Shown: positions 16,853 through 25,478 of the stretch, piece after piece | How the letters are laid out: the number at the start of each line of letters is the position of its first letter | Numbering within the stretch: position 1 is the stretch's first letter | From: Mesorhizobium sp. | GTDB taxonomy: Bacteria; Pseudomonadota; Alphaproteobacteria; Rhizobiales; Rhizobiaceae | Direction of reading: 5' to 3' | Assembly (NCBI GenBank): GCA_004020545.1 | Contig: SAQE01000063.1 | Location: forward strand, 1-32,518 | Length of the DNA stretch: 32,518 nt | The notes under the pieces: generated by a model | The model's input: the letters and a program-made list of their open reading frames with translations, nothing else | The model's database searches: none | Told to the model about the DNA's origin: nothing | Position numbers and translations under genes: made by a program

Positions 16853-16864
16853 CGGAGGTTTTTC

Positions 16865-18073
16865 ATGCACAGAGACATTCCAGCGCGCCGGCACCGCCGG
16901 GCCGGGCTGTTTGATCGCCAGCCGCGCCAGCGCTTGCATCATCCCAACTTCGAGATCCGCGACATGCAGGGCTGGAAGTCGATCGAAGCGGAAGGAAAGC
17001 TTCCCGAGGACGGCTGGCGCAAGGAACAGAAATGGGCGCTGGACATGGGTCTGCCGGGATCGGATTCGATCACCGACAAGTCAATCCCGACCTTCGCGCG
17101 CGGCGAGCTGCCGCATTTCGCCGGCATCAACACCTTCCTCAAGGCGCCCTATGTCGAGAATGTCCGCGATGTCGGCCGATACGACGCTGCCGTCATGGGC
17201 ATTCCCTTCGACAGCGGCACCACCTACCGTCCGGGAACCCGTTTCGGGCCGCAGGGCATCCGTCGCATCTCGGCACTCTACACGCCTTACAACTACGAGC
17301 TGGGCGTCGACCTGCGCGAGCAGATGACGCTGTGCGACGCCGGCGACGTCTTCACCATCCCGGCCAATCTCGAAAAGAGCTTCGACCAGATCACCAAGGG
17401 CGTCAGCCACGTCGCCTCCTCGGGCGCGCTGCCGATCATGCTGGGCGGCGATCATTCGATTGGGTTCCCTTGCGTGCGCGGCATCGCCGACGTCACCTCG
17501 AAGCGCATCGGCATCATCCATTTCGACCGCCACATCGATATCCAGGAAAAGGATCTCGACGAGCGCATGCACACCACGCCATGGTATTGGGCGACCAACC
17601 TGCCGAACGTCTCGGCCACCAATCTGGTGCAGCTCGGCATCGGCGGCTGGCAGGTGCCCCGCTATGGCGTGGCCGAGGCCAGGAAGCGCGGCACCAACGT
17701 ACTGACGATTTCGGACATCGAACAGATGGGGCTGGAGAAGACGGCGGAGATCGCGCTCGAACTGGCGTGGAAGGACGCGGACGCCGTCTACATTTCCTTC
17801 GACGTCGACAGCGTCGACTGTGGCTTCGTGCCAGGCACGGGCTGGCCCGAGCCTGGCGGCTTCCTGCCGCGCGAGGCGCTGAAGCTGCTCGGGCTGGTCT
17901 CGGCGCCCGGCATTTGCGGGCTGGAAGTGGTCGAGGTTTCGCCGCCATACGACACCTCGGACATCACCGCGCTGTTCGGTGTGCGGGTCGTCGTCGAGGC
18001 GCTCGGCTCGATGGTCGCCCATGGCACGCTGGGCAAGCACAAATCCATCATCGACAAGCCGACGAGCTTTTGA
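16865..18073 (+). CDS. gdmH: Guanidine hydrolase (GdmH-type ureohydrolase)
   Basis: 402-aa member of the arginase/agmatinase fold. The metal site is complete: H197 in GGDHS, D221, H223 and D225 in HFDRHIDIQ, and D313/D315 in SFDVDSVD. Three features set it apart from agmatinase: a long N-terminal extension (about 90 residues before the catalytic core), MHTTPWYWATN (235-245) where agmatinases have a SHGT-type loop, and GTGWPEPGG with W327 where agmatinases have GTGTPEPGG. These agree with what I recall of the nickel-dependent guanidine hydrolase Sll1077 (GdmH), which makes urea and ammonia from guanidine. A GGAGG site stands before the ATG. The upstream guanidine-I riboswitch, the importer and the downstream nickel-related genes support the assignment. 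An older label would be 'agmatinase'. Confidence 0.88.
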   Translation: MHRDIPARRHRRAGLFDRQPRQRLHHPNFEIRDMQGWKSIEAEGKLPEDGWRKEQKWALDMGLPGSDSITDKSIPTFARGELPHFAGINTFLKAPYVENVRDVGRYDAAVMGIPFDSGTTYRPGTRFGPQGIRRISALYTPYNYELGVDLREQMTLCDAGDVFTIPANLEKSFDQITKGVSHVASSGALPIMLGGDHSIGFPCVRGIADVTSKRIGIIHFDRHIDIQEKDLDERMHTTPWYWATNLPNVSATNLVQLGIGGWQVPRYGVAEARKRGTNVLTISDIEQMGLEKTAEIALELAWKDADAVYISFDVDSVDCGFVPGTGWPEPGGFLPREALKLLGLVSAPGICGLEVVEVSPPYDTSDITALFGVRVVVEALGSMVAHGTLGKHKSIIDKPTSF

Positions 18074-18075
18074 CC

Positions 18076-18612
18076 ATGCACGATGATCATCATCACCACA
18101 GCCACGATCATGGCGACGGCCATCACCATCACCGCCCGACCGGCAACCATCACCATCCGCACGCCGTCGGCCACAACGGGCCGGCCGGCAAACCGTTGCA
18201 GTGGCAGACGCCGCATTTGCCGCGCGAGCATGCGCCCGAGCCGGCCGACCCGCGCGCGACCGATCTCGATCTCGTTGAGACAGCCTTTCTCGACGGGTTC
18301 GCGCGGGCACCCGATCCATCCAGTTTCCTGCGGCTCGCCGGCATTCCGTTCCTCGGCGAAACCACCGACGGCAGGCGGCTGCACCTGCTGCGGGTCGAGA
18401 CGCAGGATATCGTCGATGTCGGCGCCGTGATGCCGCTGATCGGTGGCGCCGGCGTGACCTATAACCCGCTGCCCGCGAAGCTGACGTCACACCGACGTCG
18501 CCTGGCATTTGTCTACCATGACGGCAATGGCCAGCGGCCTCTCGATTTCAGCGAGGCACGGCTTCTGATCGACAGGTCCGCGGCGGCCGAAATCGCTATG
18601 CCCGGACAGTGA
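18076..18612 (+). CDS. His-rich protein of the guanidine operon, candidate nickel chaperone
   Basis: 178-aa protein that starts two bases after the hydrolase stop, so it is translationally coupled to it. The first 33 residues contain 16 histidines in runs (HHHH at 5-8 and 16-19, HHH at 25-27), with alternating Asp and Gly, a classic nickel/zinc-chelating stretch like those of HypB, UreE or CooJ. The remaining 130 residues (from about LQWQTPHLPRE, with FLRLAGIPFLGETTDGRRLHLLRVET and MPLIGGAGVTYNPLPAKL) form a globular domain I do not recognise; there is no P-loop, so it is not HypB, and no CxxC pairs, so it is not HypA. Context suggests it stores nickel or delivers it to the hydrolase. The function is inference; the coding call is firm. 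Confidence 0.85.
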   Translation: MHDDHHHHSHDHGDGHHHHRPTGNHHHPHAVGHNGPAGKPLQWQTPHLPREHAPEPADPRATDLDLVETAFLDGFARAPDPSSFLRLAGIPFLGETTDGRRLHLLRVETQDIVDVGAVMPLIGGAGVTYNPLPAKLTSHRRRLAFVYHDGNGQRPLDFSEARLLIDRSAAAEIAMPGQ

Positions 18613-18661
18613 ACGCCGGTTTTGACCCGGATCCTCTCCCTTTCAAACAAGGCTCAGACCC

Positions 18662-19255
18662 ATGAACAGAATGCTTTCGATTCTCACCAGACTTGCTCCG
18701 GCGGCCGCGGCGGCTCTCACACCGTCACTGGCCTTCGCTCACAGCGGCGGCTTTCATGTCCACGGCCTTCTGAGCGGCCTTCAACACCCGCTGGCCGGCA
18801 TCGACCATCTGCTTGCGATGCTATTGGTCGGCATCATTGCGGCGCGAACCGGCGGCAGGGCCGCCATCCTCGTGCCGGCGTGTTTCGTCGCGGCGATGGT
18901 CGCGGGGGCCACGCTTGGGATGGCCGGTACCGTCTTGCCGTCGCTGGAGTCCGGGATCGCGCTGTCGTTGGTGATTTTCGGCGCCATGGTTGCGCTCGCC
19001 AGGCCGTTTCCGCTTGCCTTCGCCGCCACGCTGACGGTGCTCTTCGGCCTTTTCCACGGCAACGCCCATGGTCTTGAGATTCCGGAGACGGTCGGTGGCA
19101 TGGCCTATGCGATCGGCTTCCTGGCCAGCACCTCGGCTTTGCACGCGACCGGAGTGCTGGCCGCCCTGACGTTGCGGAGCCGGCCGGCAGCCATCCGCGC
19201 GGCAGGGATCGGCACCTCGCTGGTCGGAGTGGCGCTGGCCGCGCAGCTCATCTGA
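18662..19255 (+). CDS. HupE/UreJ-family nickel permease
   Basis: 197-aa membrane protein with a signal-like N-terminus ending in AFAHSG and about six helices. The family motif HPLAGIDHLLAM (residues 42-53) is exact, FGLFHGNAHG (about 128-137) is the second conserved His motif, and ALHATGV near residue 160 the third. HupE and UreJ proteins supply nickel to hydrogenase and urease. Here no hydrogenase or urease gene is adjacent; the only apparent nickel enzyme is the guanidine hydrolase, so it is likely to feed that enzyme. It lies 49 bases after the His-rich gene on the same strand. Confidence 0.93.
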   Translation: MNRMLSILTRLAPAAAAALTPSLAFAHSGGFHVHGLLSGLQHPLAGIDHLLAMLLVGIIAARTGGRAAILVPACFVAAMVAGATLGMAGTVLPSLESGIALSLVIFGAMVALARPFPLAFAATLTVLFGLFHGNAHGLEIPETVGGMAYAIGFLASTSALHATGVLAALTLRSRPAAIRAAGIGTSLVGVALAAQLI

Positions 19256-19294
19256 GCCGGCGGCTCAAGGATCGAGCGAACGGGAGGCGGCACC

Positions 19295-19375
19295 ATGCCC
19301 AGACCATTGACGATCTGGCGACGCATTCGAGAGCTGCTGTACCATGTCCTGAAGGTACGAGCCGAACGGCTCTGA
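19295..19375 (+). CDS. Possible 26-residue small protein after the nickel permease
   Basis: A 26-codon frame from ATG 19295 to TGA 19375 is preceded by GGGAGG at the right distance. The product (MPRPLTIWRRIRELLYHVL plus seven residues) is strongly basic and would form an amphipathic helix. It lies 39 bases after the nickel permease and just before a strong hairpin, as the last unit of the guanidine operon would. Nothing but the ribosome site supports it, and a chance frame of this length is not rare in GC-rich DNA. Confidence 0.35.
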   Translation: MPRPLTIWRRIRELLYHVLKVRAERL

Positions 19376-19396
19376 CCGCGTTCGCCCGGCAACCCC

Positions 19397-19432
19397 GTCG
19401 CACGGGACCCGATATTGCGGGTCCCGTGCGAC
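19397..19432 (+). terminator. Strong hairpin after the guanidine operon
   Basis: GTCGCACGGGACCCG (19397-19411) pairs perfectly with CGGGTCCCGTGCGAC (19418-19432) around the loop ATATTG. The stem is very GC-rich but no T-run follows (ACCGGAGATTGTT), so it is not a textbook intrinsic terminator. Its place at the end of the operon and before the iron-transporter promoter suggests termination or 3'-end protection of the transcript. Confidence 0.55.
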
Positions 19433-19576
19433 CGGAGATTGTTCGGCTTGAAACAACGAATGGCCATTGGGGGACCGCCAGGCGCTCCGCAGGATTCCAT
19501 GACACCCCCATCACATGGAATTGTCCGTGTGCGCCGGCTTTCACGCCTCCGCGACGGAATGAGCCACCTTCACAAT

Positions 19577-19605
19577 CTTGACTATCGCTATCAGGTATTG
19601 ATAGG
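19577..19605 (+). promoter_or_regulatory. Candidate promoter with RirA iron-responsive (IRO) box
   Basis: CTTGAC (19577-19582) is a good rhizobial -35 element, with GATAGG 17 bases further on as a weak -10. TGA-N9-TCA, the IRO-box pattern bound by the rhizobial iron repressor RirA, occurs at 19579-19593 and overlaps the -35. TATCA/TGATA arms (19589-19603) add symmetry. The gene downstream encodes an iron-binding protein, so repression in iron-replete cells is plausible. Confidence 0.5.
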
Positions 19606-19649
19606 TGCAGTCGCCTCCCGGGCGGATCACCAAGATCAAGGACCATGCC

Positions 19650-20657
19650 ATGAAATATGCTCTTTCCACCCTTGCCGGCGCTGTTGCGTTGACAGCCAGC
19701 CTGATCGCCGCGCCGGCCCTGGCCGAGGATGCCGGCATCATCGTCTACAATGCCCAGCATGAAAGCCTCGCCAAGGAATGGGCGAAGGGCTTCACCAAGG
19801 AAACCGGCATCAAGGTCACGCTGCGCAATGGCGGCGACAGCGACTTCTCCAACCAGATCGTCGCCGAAGGCGCCGCTTCGCCGGCCGACGTGTTCCTGAC
19901 CGAGAACTCGCCGGCGATGGCGCTGGTCGAGGCGGCCGGGCTGTTCGCGCCGGTCGATGCCGACACCCTCGCCCAGGTGCCGCAGGAATACCAGCCGTCG
20001 ACCGGCAAATGGGTGGGCGTTGCCGCACGCAGCACCGTCTTTGTCTACAACAAGGACAAGCTCAAGGAAGACCAGCTCCCCAAGTCGCTGCTCGATCTTG
20101 CCGACCCGAGCTGGAAAAGCCGCTGGGCCGCCTCGCCATCCGGCGCCGACTTCCAGGCCATCGTCAGCGCGCTGCTTCAGCTCAAGGGTGAGGCCGCGAC
20201 CGCCGACTGGCTGAAGGCGATGAAGGCGAACTCCACCGCCTACAAGGGCAACAGCACGGTGATGAAGGCCGTCAATGCCGGTGAGGTCGATGGCGGCGTG
20301 ATCTACCACTATTACTACTTCGGCGATCAGGCCAAGACCGGCGAGAACAGCAAGAATATTGGGCAGCACTATTTCAAGAACCAGGACCCGGGCGCGTTCG
20401 TTTCGATCTCCGGCGGCGGCGTGCTGGCGTCGAGCAAGCATCCGAAGCAAGCCCAGGCGTTCCTGAAGTGGGTGACCGGCAAGGGCGGCCAGGAGGTACT
20501 GAAGACCGGCACGTCCTTCGAATACGCGGTCGGCAAGGAGGCCGGGTCCAACCCGAAGCTGGTGCCGCTGGCCGACCTGCAGGCGCCGAAAGTCGATCCG
20601 GCGACGCTGAACTCCAAGAAGGTCATCGACCTGATGACGCAAGCCGGCTTGCTTTAG
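19650..20657 (+). CDS. Ferric iron ABC transporter substrate-binding protein (FbpA/AfuA type)
   Basis: 335-aa periplasmic protein with a Sec signal peptide (about 25 residues, cleavage after ALA). The Fe(III) ligands of transferrin-like bacterial FbpA can be followed: H37 in YNAQHESL, E85 in LTENSPAM, and adjacent tyrosines in GVIYHYYYFGD (Y219, Y221-Y223). Substrate is therefore free or chelated ferric iron. The frame is open to 19605, but the ATG at 19650 behind AAGGA gives a proper signal peptide. The gene has its own promoter region with an iron-box candidate. A hairpin with a T-rich tail separates it from the permease gene, which would leave binding protein in excess over membrane parts. 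Confidence 0.93.
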   Translation: MKYALSTLAGAVALTASLIAAPALAEDAGIIVYNAQHESLAKEWAKGFTKETGIKVTLRNGGDSDFSNQIVAEGAASPADVFLTENSPAMALVEAAGLFAPVDADTLAQVPQEYQPSTGKWVGVAARSTVFVYNKDKLKEDQLPKSLLDLADPSWKSRWAASPSGADFQAIVSALLQLKGEAATADWLKAMKANSTAYKGNSTVMKAVNAGEVDGGVIYHYYYFGDQAKTGENSKNIGQHYFKNQDPGAFVSISGGGVLASSKHPKQAQAFLKWVTGKGGQEVLKTGTSFEYAVGKEAGSNPKLVPLADLQAPKVDPATLNSKKVIDLMTQAGLL

Positions 20658-20689
20658 TTCGCGTTCGTCCTAAAAGGACAACCGACCGT

Positions 20690-20730
20690 GCTCCTGCGGG
20701 AATTCGCTTTCCGCGGGAGCGTTTTGTTTT
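20690..20730 (+). terminator. Terminator/attenuator between iron-binding protein and permease
   Basis: GCTCCTGCGGGAA (20690-20702) pairs with TTTCCGCGGGAGC (20708-20720), 13 base pairs with two G-U, loop TTCGC, followed by GTTTTGTTTT. Transcription probably stops here part of the time, giving more binding protein than permease and ATPase. Confidence 0.75.
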
Positions 20731-20829
20731 GGAGATGGCCTCGTCGATGACGATCAGCTGCCTTTCCGGCCGCATCAGCGGCTCATCGGATCGCCTTCAT
20801 CCATCGAGCATGGCGATGCATACCCTCTG

Positions 20830-22400
20830 ATGGCATCCGCGATCGACCTCACGCCGTCAGGCTTGCCGGCTGCCGGAAGGCAGAGCCGAAGGTCCGCGTC
20901 TTGGATCACGCTTGCGGCCGCCCTGATCTCGCTGATCGCGCTGCTGCCGCTTGCCTTTATCGTCTGGACAGCGATGCAAACGGGTTGGGAAACCGTGGCG
21001 GCGCTGATCTTTCGCCAGCGCGTCGGCGAGCTTCTGGTCAACACCATCCTGCTCGTCCTCGTGGCCGTTCCAATCGCCATCGCGCTGTCGGTGGCGCTCG
21101 CTTGGCTGACCGAGCGCAGCGACCTGCCCGGCAACCGCCTGTGGTCCTGGCTGTCGGTAGCGCCGCTCGCCATCCCGGCCTTCGTCCACAGCTACGCCTG
21201 GATCAGCCTGGTGCCCGGCCTGCACGGGCTCTGGGCCGGCGTCCTCATCTCGGTCATCGCCTATTTCCCGTTCCTCTATCTGCCGATCGCGGCGGCGCTG
21301 CGCCGGCTCGACCCGGCGCTGGAAGATGCGGCGGCCGCCCTTGGCCTCGGCCCGTGGCGCGTTTTCGCCCGCGTCGTGCTGCCGCAATTGAGGCTGGCCA
21401 TTTGCGGCGGCTCGCTGCTGGTCGGCCTGCATCTGCTTGCCGAATACGGCCTCTACGTCTTCATCCGCTTCGACACTTTCACGACCGCGATCGTCGATCA
21501 GTTTCAGTCGACCTTCAACGGCCCGGCGGCCAACATGCTCGCCGCCGTGCTGGTTGCCTGCTGCTTCGTGATGCTTGGCGTGGAAGTGATCGTGCGCGGC
21601 GAGGAGCGCTATGCGCGGGTCGGCTCCGGCGCCGCGCGCCAGCAGCAGCGCACCCGGCTCGGCCGCGCCATGCTGCCTTGCCTGCTTTTGCCCGCCGCCA
21701 CCGCGCTGCTCACGCTCGGCGTGCCTTTCGTCACGGTCGGCAGCTGGCTGCTCGCCGGCGGTGTCGATGTCTGGCGTTGGGACGAGATCGGCCTGGCGCT
21801 CGGCCAGACCCTGGTCCTCGCCATCGCGGGCGCGCTGCTTGCCACCATTGCCGCGATGCCGATGGCCTGGATCTCGATCCGCGCGCCAGGCCGCTTGCAG
21901 CGCCTGCTCGAAAGCTGCAATTACATCGTCGGATCGCTGCCCGGCGTCGTCATCGCGCTGGCGCTGGTGACCGTCACCGTGCGCATCGCCTTGCCGCTCT
22001 ATCAGACGCTGTTCACCATCCTTTTCGGCTATGCGCTGATGTTCCTGCCGCGCGCGCTGATCAGCCTGCGCGCTTCGATCGCACAGGCGCCAGTGGAGCT
22101 CGAGCGCGCTGCGTCGAGCCTCGGCCGGCCGCCGCTCAAGGCGCTGTGGGCGACGACGATCCGCTTGTCGGCGCCGGGTGCCGCGGCCGGCATGGCGATG
22201 GTGGCGCTCGGCATCACCAATGAGCTGACCGCCACCCAGATGCTGGCGCCGAACGGCACCCGCACGCTGGCGATGGCGTTCTGGTCCTACAGCGGCGAGA
22301 TCAACTACGCCTCCGCCGCGCCTTACGCCCTGATCATGGTCGCGATGTCGCTGCCGATGACCTTGATGCTGTATGTCCAGTCGAAGCGGATGGCAGGGCG

Positions 22401-22404
<4 letters not shown>
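20830..22404 (+). CDS. Ferric iron ABC transporter permease (FbpB/SfuB type, fused two-domain)
   Basis: 524-aa permease with two homologous six-helix halves in one chain, as usual for ferric iron importers. Each half carries an EAA loop: [23 protein letters not shown] at about 164-186, and [22 protein letters not shown] in the second half. Both contact the ATPase. No good Shine-Dalgarno precedes the ATG at 20830, so the start is taken from frame length and family similarity. The stop overlaps the ATPase start as ATGA. The 172-base gap from the binding protein holds the terminator-like hairpin. Confidence 0.92.
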
Positions 22405-23483
<1,079 letters not shown>

Positions 23484-23492
23484 GCTTTCAGG

Positions 23493-23550
23493 CTAAAGCG
23501 CGTTGAGATTCAGGTCAGGCCGGCATCACCTGAATATCGACACGCCTTAG
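23493..23550. repeat. 58-bp imperfect palindromic intergenic element
   Basis: The left half CTAAAGCGCGTTGAGATTCA and the reverse complement of the right half CTAAGGCGTGTCGATATTCA agree at most positions, with perfect core arms ATTCAGGT (23508-23515) and ACCTGAAT (23528-23535) around CAGGCCGGCATC. It fills the convergent gap and overlaps the phosphodiesterase stop codon. The AAAGCGCGTTGAGATTCAG part resembles palindromic repeats dispersed through rhizobial genomes; it may also end transcription from both sides. Confidence 0.6.
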
Positions 23551-24344
23551 CGTACCCGCTCGCCTGTCTCCGGCGACCAGAGCGGCCAGTTCTCCAGGAA
23601 GTCGTGGCTGTGCACGATGACGCGCTGCCCATCGATCAGGACGATCGAATAGGCGGGCGGCGCCTGCTCGACCACCTCTTCGCCGACAAGATCGAGCATG
23701 AAGCGGGCATTCAGGCCGCGCTGTGCCGAGAACGGAATGCCGGCCACAGTGCCGGCGATGTCGCGATGGACGTGGCCGAAGAAGATGTAGCGGACATTGC
23801 CGTGGCGCGTGAGCACATCGAGCAGGCGCTGCGGCTGTTCGAGGCCTAGCGGGTCGAGGATTGTCAGGCCAAGTTCCACTGGCGGATGGTGCAGGAAGAG
23901 ATAGGCAGGCTTGCCCGCGATCTCGGCAAGCCGTGCGTCCAGCCAGGCCAGTCGGTTGTCGCACAGTTCCCCGGTGACGCGGCCTTCGGCCAGGCTGTCG
24001 AGGAAGACCAGCCGCCCCTCCGGTGTATCGAAGACCGATTGCACGAAGCCGTTGTCGTCGACCGGACTTTCCGGAAAGGCGGCGATGAGGTTGGCGCGGC
24101 GGTCGTGGTTTCCCGGCAGCAGCCGGTAGGGCACGGAGAGCCGACTGAGCGCCGATTTCAGTTCGGCGTAGCTCTCGGTCTCGCCAGACTCGGTCAGGTC
24201 GCCGGTGAACACGCAAAGCGCTGCATCGCCGTTGCGTGCATTGATATGATCGATGCAGCGGTCGAGCCGCTCATGCAGGTCCGCACCAAAGCGGATCTCG
24301 CCCCGACGGCCGAGATGGACGTCGGTAACCTGGATGATCTTCAT
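23547..24344 (-). CDS. Class III phosphodiesterase (GpdQ/CpdA-like calcineurin-fold)
   Basis: 265-aa dinuclear metallophosphoesterase. All five metal motifs are seen: D8-x-H10, GD at 48-49, GNHD at 78-81, H152-H153 in LFLHHPP, and GHVH at 190-193. Length and order match GpdQ-type glycerophosphodiesterases and CpdA-type cyclic-AMP phosphodiesterases. It is the last gene of the ugpBAEC cluster, 22 bases after ugpC, the position taken in E. coli by the unrelated glycerophosphodiesterase UgpQ. I therefore infer hydrolysis of glycerophosphodiesters to glycerol 3-phosphate, with cyclic nucleotides as the alternative substrate. It probably acts in the cytoplasm, since no signal peptide is present. 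Confidence 0.9.
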   Translation of the reverse strand: MKIIQVTDVHLGRRGEIRFGADLHERLDRCIDHINARNGDAALCVFTGDLTESGETESYAELKSALSRLSVPYRLLPGNHDRRANLIAAFPESPVDDNGFVQSVFDTPEGRLVFLDSLAEGRVTGELCDNRLAWLDARLAEIAGKPAYLFLHHPPVELGLTILDPLGLEQPQRLLDVLTRHGNVRYIFFGHVHRDIAGTVAGIPFSAQRGLNARFMLDLVGEEVVEQAPPAYSIVLIDGQRVIVHSHDFLENWPLWSPETGERVR

Positions 24345-24366
24345 TCCATGAACCCTCTGTCGATCC

Positions 24367-25467
24367 TTACAGCGCAGGCTCCGGCACCGAAGCCTTGAAC
24401 ACGTCGAGCCTGCTGCCGTTCTCCGACGAGAAGAAGTGCAGGTCGCTCTCCGCGAACTGGAGCCCGATTGCGCTGCCCGGCTCGGGATGGACGGTCTCGG
24501 AGGTCACCACCGAGAATGGCGCGCCGTCGAGATCGACATAGACGACCCGGCCGGCACCCAGTTCCTCGACGAGGTCGACCGTTGCGTCGAGCGCGCCCGG
24601 CGTTCCAGGCGCCACCATGCGCACGGCCTCCGGCCGGATGCCGACCGCGACCTTGGAACCCACGGGAAGGCCGGCGCGCGACACGTTGAGCTTGCGGCTG
24701 CCGCCAAGCAGCGACAGCCCGTCGAGCGTGACCGTCCCCTCGAGCATGTTCATGGCCGGCGCGCCGACGAAGGTCGCCACGAAGCGGCTTGCCGGCCGGC
24801 TGTAGACTTGCGCCGGCGTGCCGACCTGCTCGACGCGGCCGCCATTCATCACCACCAGCCTGTCGGCAAGCGTCATCGCCTCGACCTGGTCATGCGTGAC
24901 GAAAACGGATGTGGCGCTGAGCCGCCGATGCAGCTTGCGGATTTCCGAGCGCATCTGCACGCGCAGCTTGGCGTCGAGGTTGGAAAGCGGCTCGTCGAAG
25001 AGAAAGACCTTGGGCTCGCGGATCATGGCGCGGCCCATGGCGACGCGCTGGCGCTGACCGCCGGAAAGCGCCATCGGCTTGCGGTCGAGCAGATGCTCCA
25101 ACTCCAGGATGCGGGCGACCGCCTGGATGCGCTGGGTGCGCTCGGCCGCCGGAACGCCGGCCACCTTCAGCGAATAGCCGATGTTCTGGGCAACGCTCAT
25201 ATGCGGATAGAGCGCGTAGTTCTGAAACACCATGGCGCAGCCGCGCTCGCGCGGCTCGAGCTTGTTGACGACCGTGCCGTCGATGGCGATCGTGCCGTCG
25301 GAAATCTCCTCGATCCCCGCGATCATGCGAAGCAGCGTGGACTTGCCGCAGCCCGACGGCCCGAGGATGACGACGAATTCGCCGGATTTGATGTCGAGAT
25401 CGACGCCATGCACGACCTGCATCCTGGCGTAGCTTTTCCGGACGTCGCGAATGGTGATGGAGGCCAT
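24367..25467 (-). CDS. ugpC: sn-glycerol-3-phosphate ABC transporter ATP-binding protein
   Basis: 366-aa ATPase of the UgpC/MalK group, close to the 356 aa of E. coli UgpC. Walker [10 protein letters not shown] is at 36-44, the signature LSGGQRQR at 134-141, Walker B VFLFDEP at 154-160, and [22 protein letters not shown] is typical. The C-terminal third contains the tandem TOBE/OB regulatory domain with [10 protein letters not shown]. It begins 11 bases after ugpE and energises UgpAE. MalK-type ATPases serve several sugar importers; the ugp assignment rests on the gene order and the phosphodiesterase. Confidence 0.92.
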   Translation of the reverse strand: MASITIRDVRKSYARMQVVHGVDLDIKSGEFVVILGPSGCGKSTLLRMIAGIEEISDGTIAIDGTVVNKLEPRERGCAMVFQNYALYPHMSVAQNIGYSLKVAGVPAAERTQRIQAVARILELEHLLDRKPMALSGGQRQRVAMGRAMIREPKVFLFDEPLSNLDAKLRVQMRSEIRKLHRRLSATSVFVTHDQVEAMTLADRLVVMNGGRVEQVGTPAQVYSRPASRFVATFVGAPAMNMLEGTVTLDGLSLLGGSRKLNVSRAGLPVGSKVAVGIRPEAVRMVAPGTPGALDATVDLVEELGAGRVVYVDLDGAPFSVVTSETVHPEPGSAIGLQFAESDLHFFSSENGSRLDVFKASVPEPAL

Positions 25468-25478
25468 TGTCCGTCTCC

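Noticed and set aside
16865-18073. Agmatinase as the identity of the ureohydrolase
   Set aside because: The substrate loop motifs (HTTPWYWATN and GTGWPEPGG) and the long N-terminus differ from agmatinase, and the leader is a guanidine riboswitch.
17081-18508. Long open frame on the minus strand opposite the guanidine hydrolase and His-rich gene
   Set aside because: Arginine- and alanine-rich translation without domain features; it is the antisense shadow of strongly supported plus-strand genes.
24320-24360. GTAACC near 24328 as a second SigF-type promoter
   Set aside because: Sixteen bases downstream the sequence is CATG rather than CGAA, and no gene in that direction starts there.
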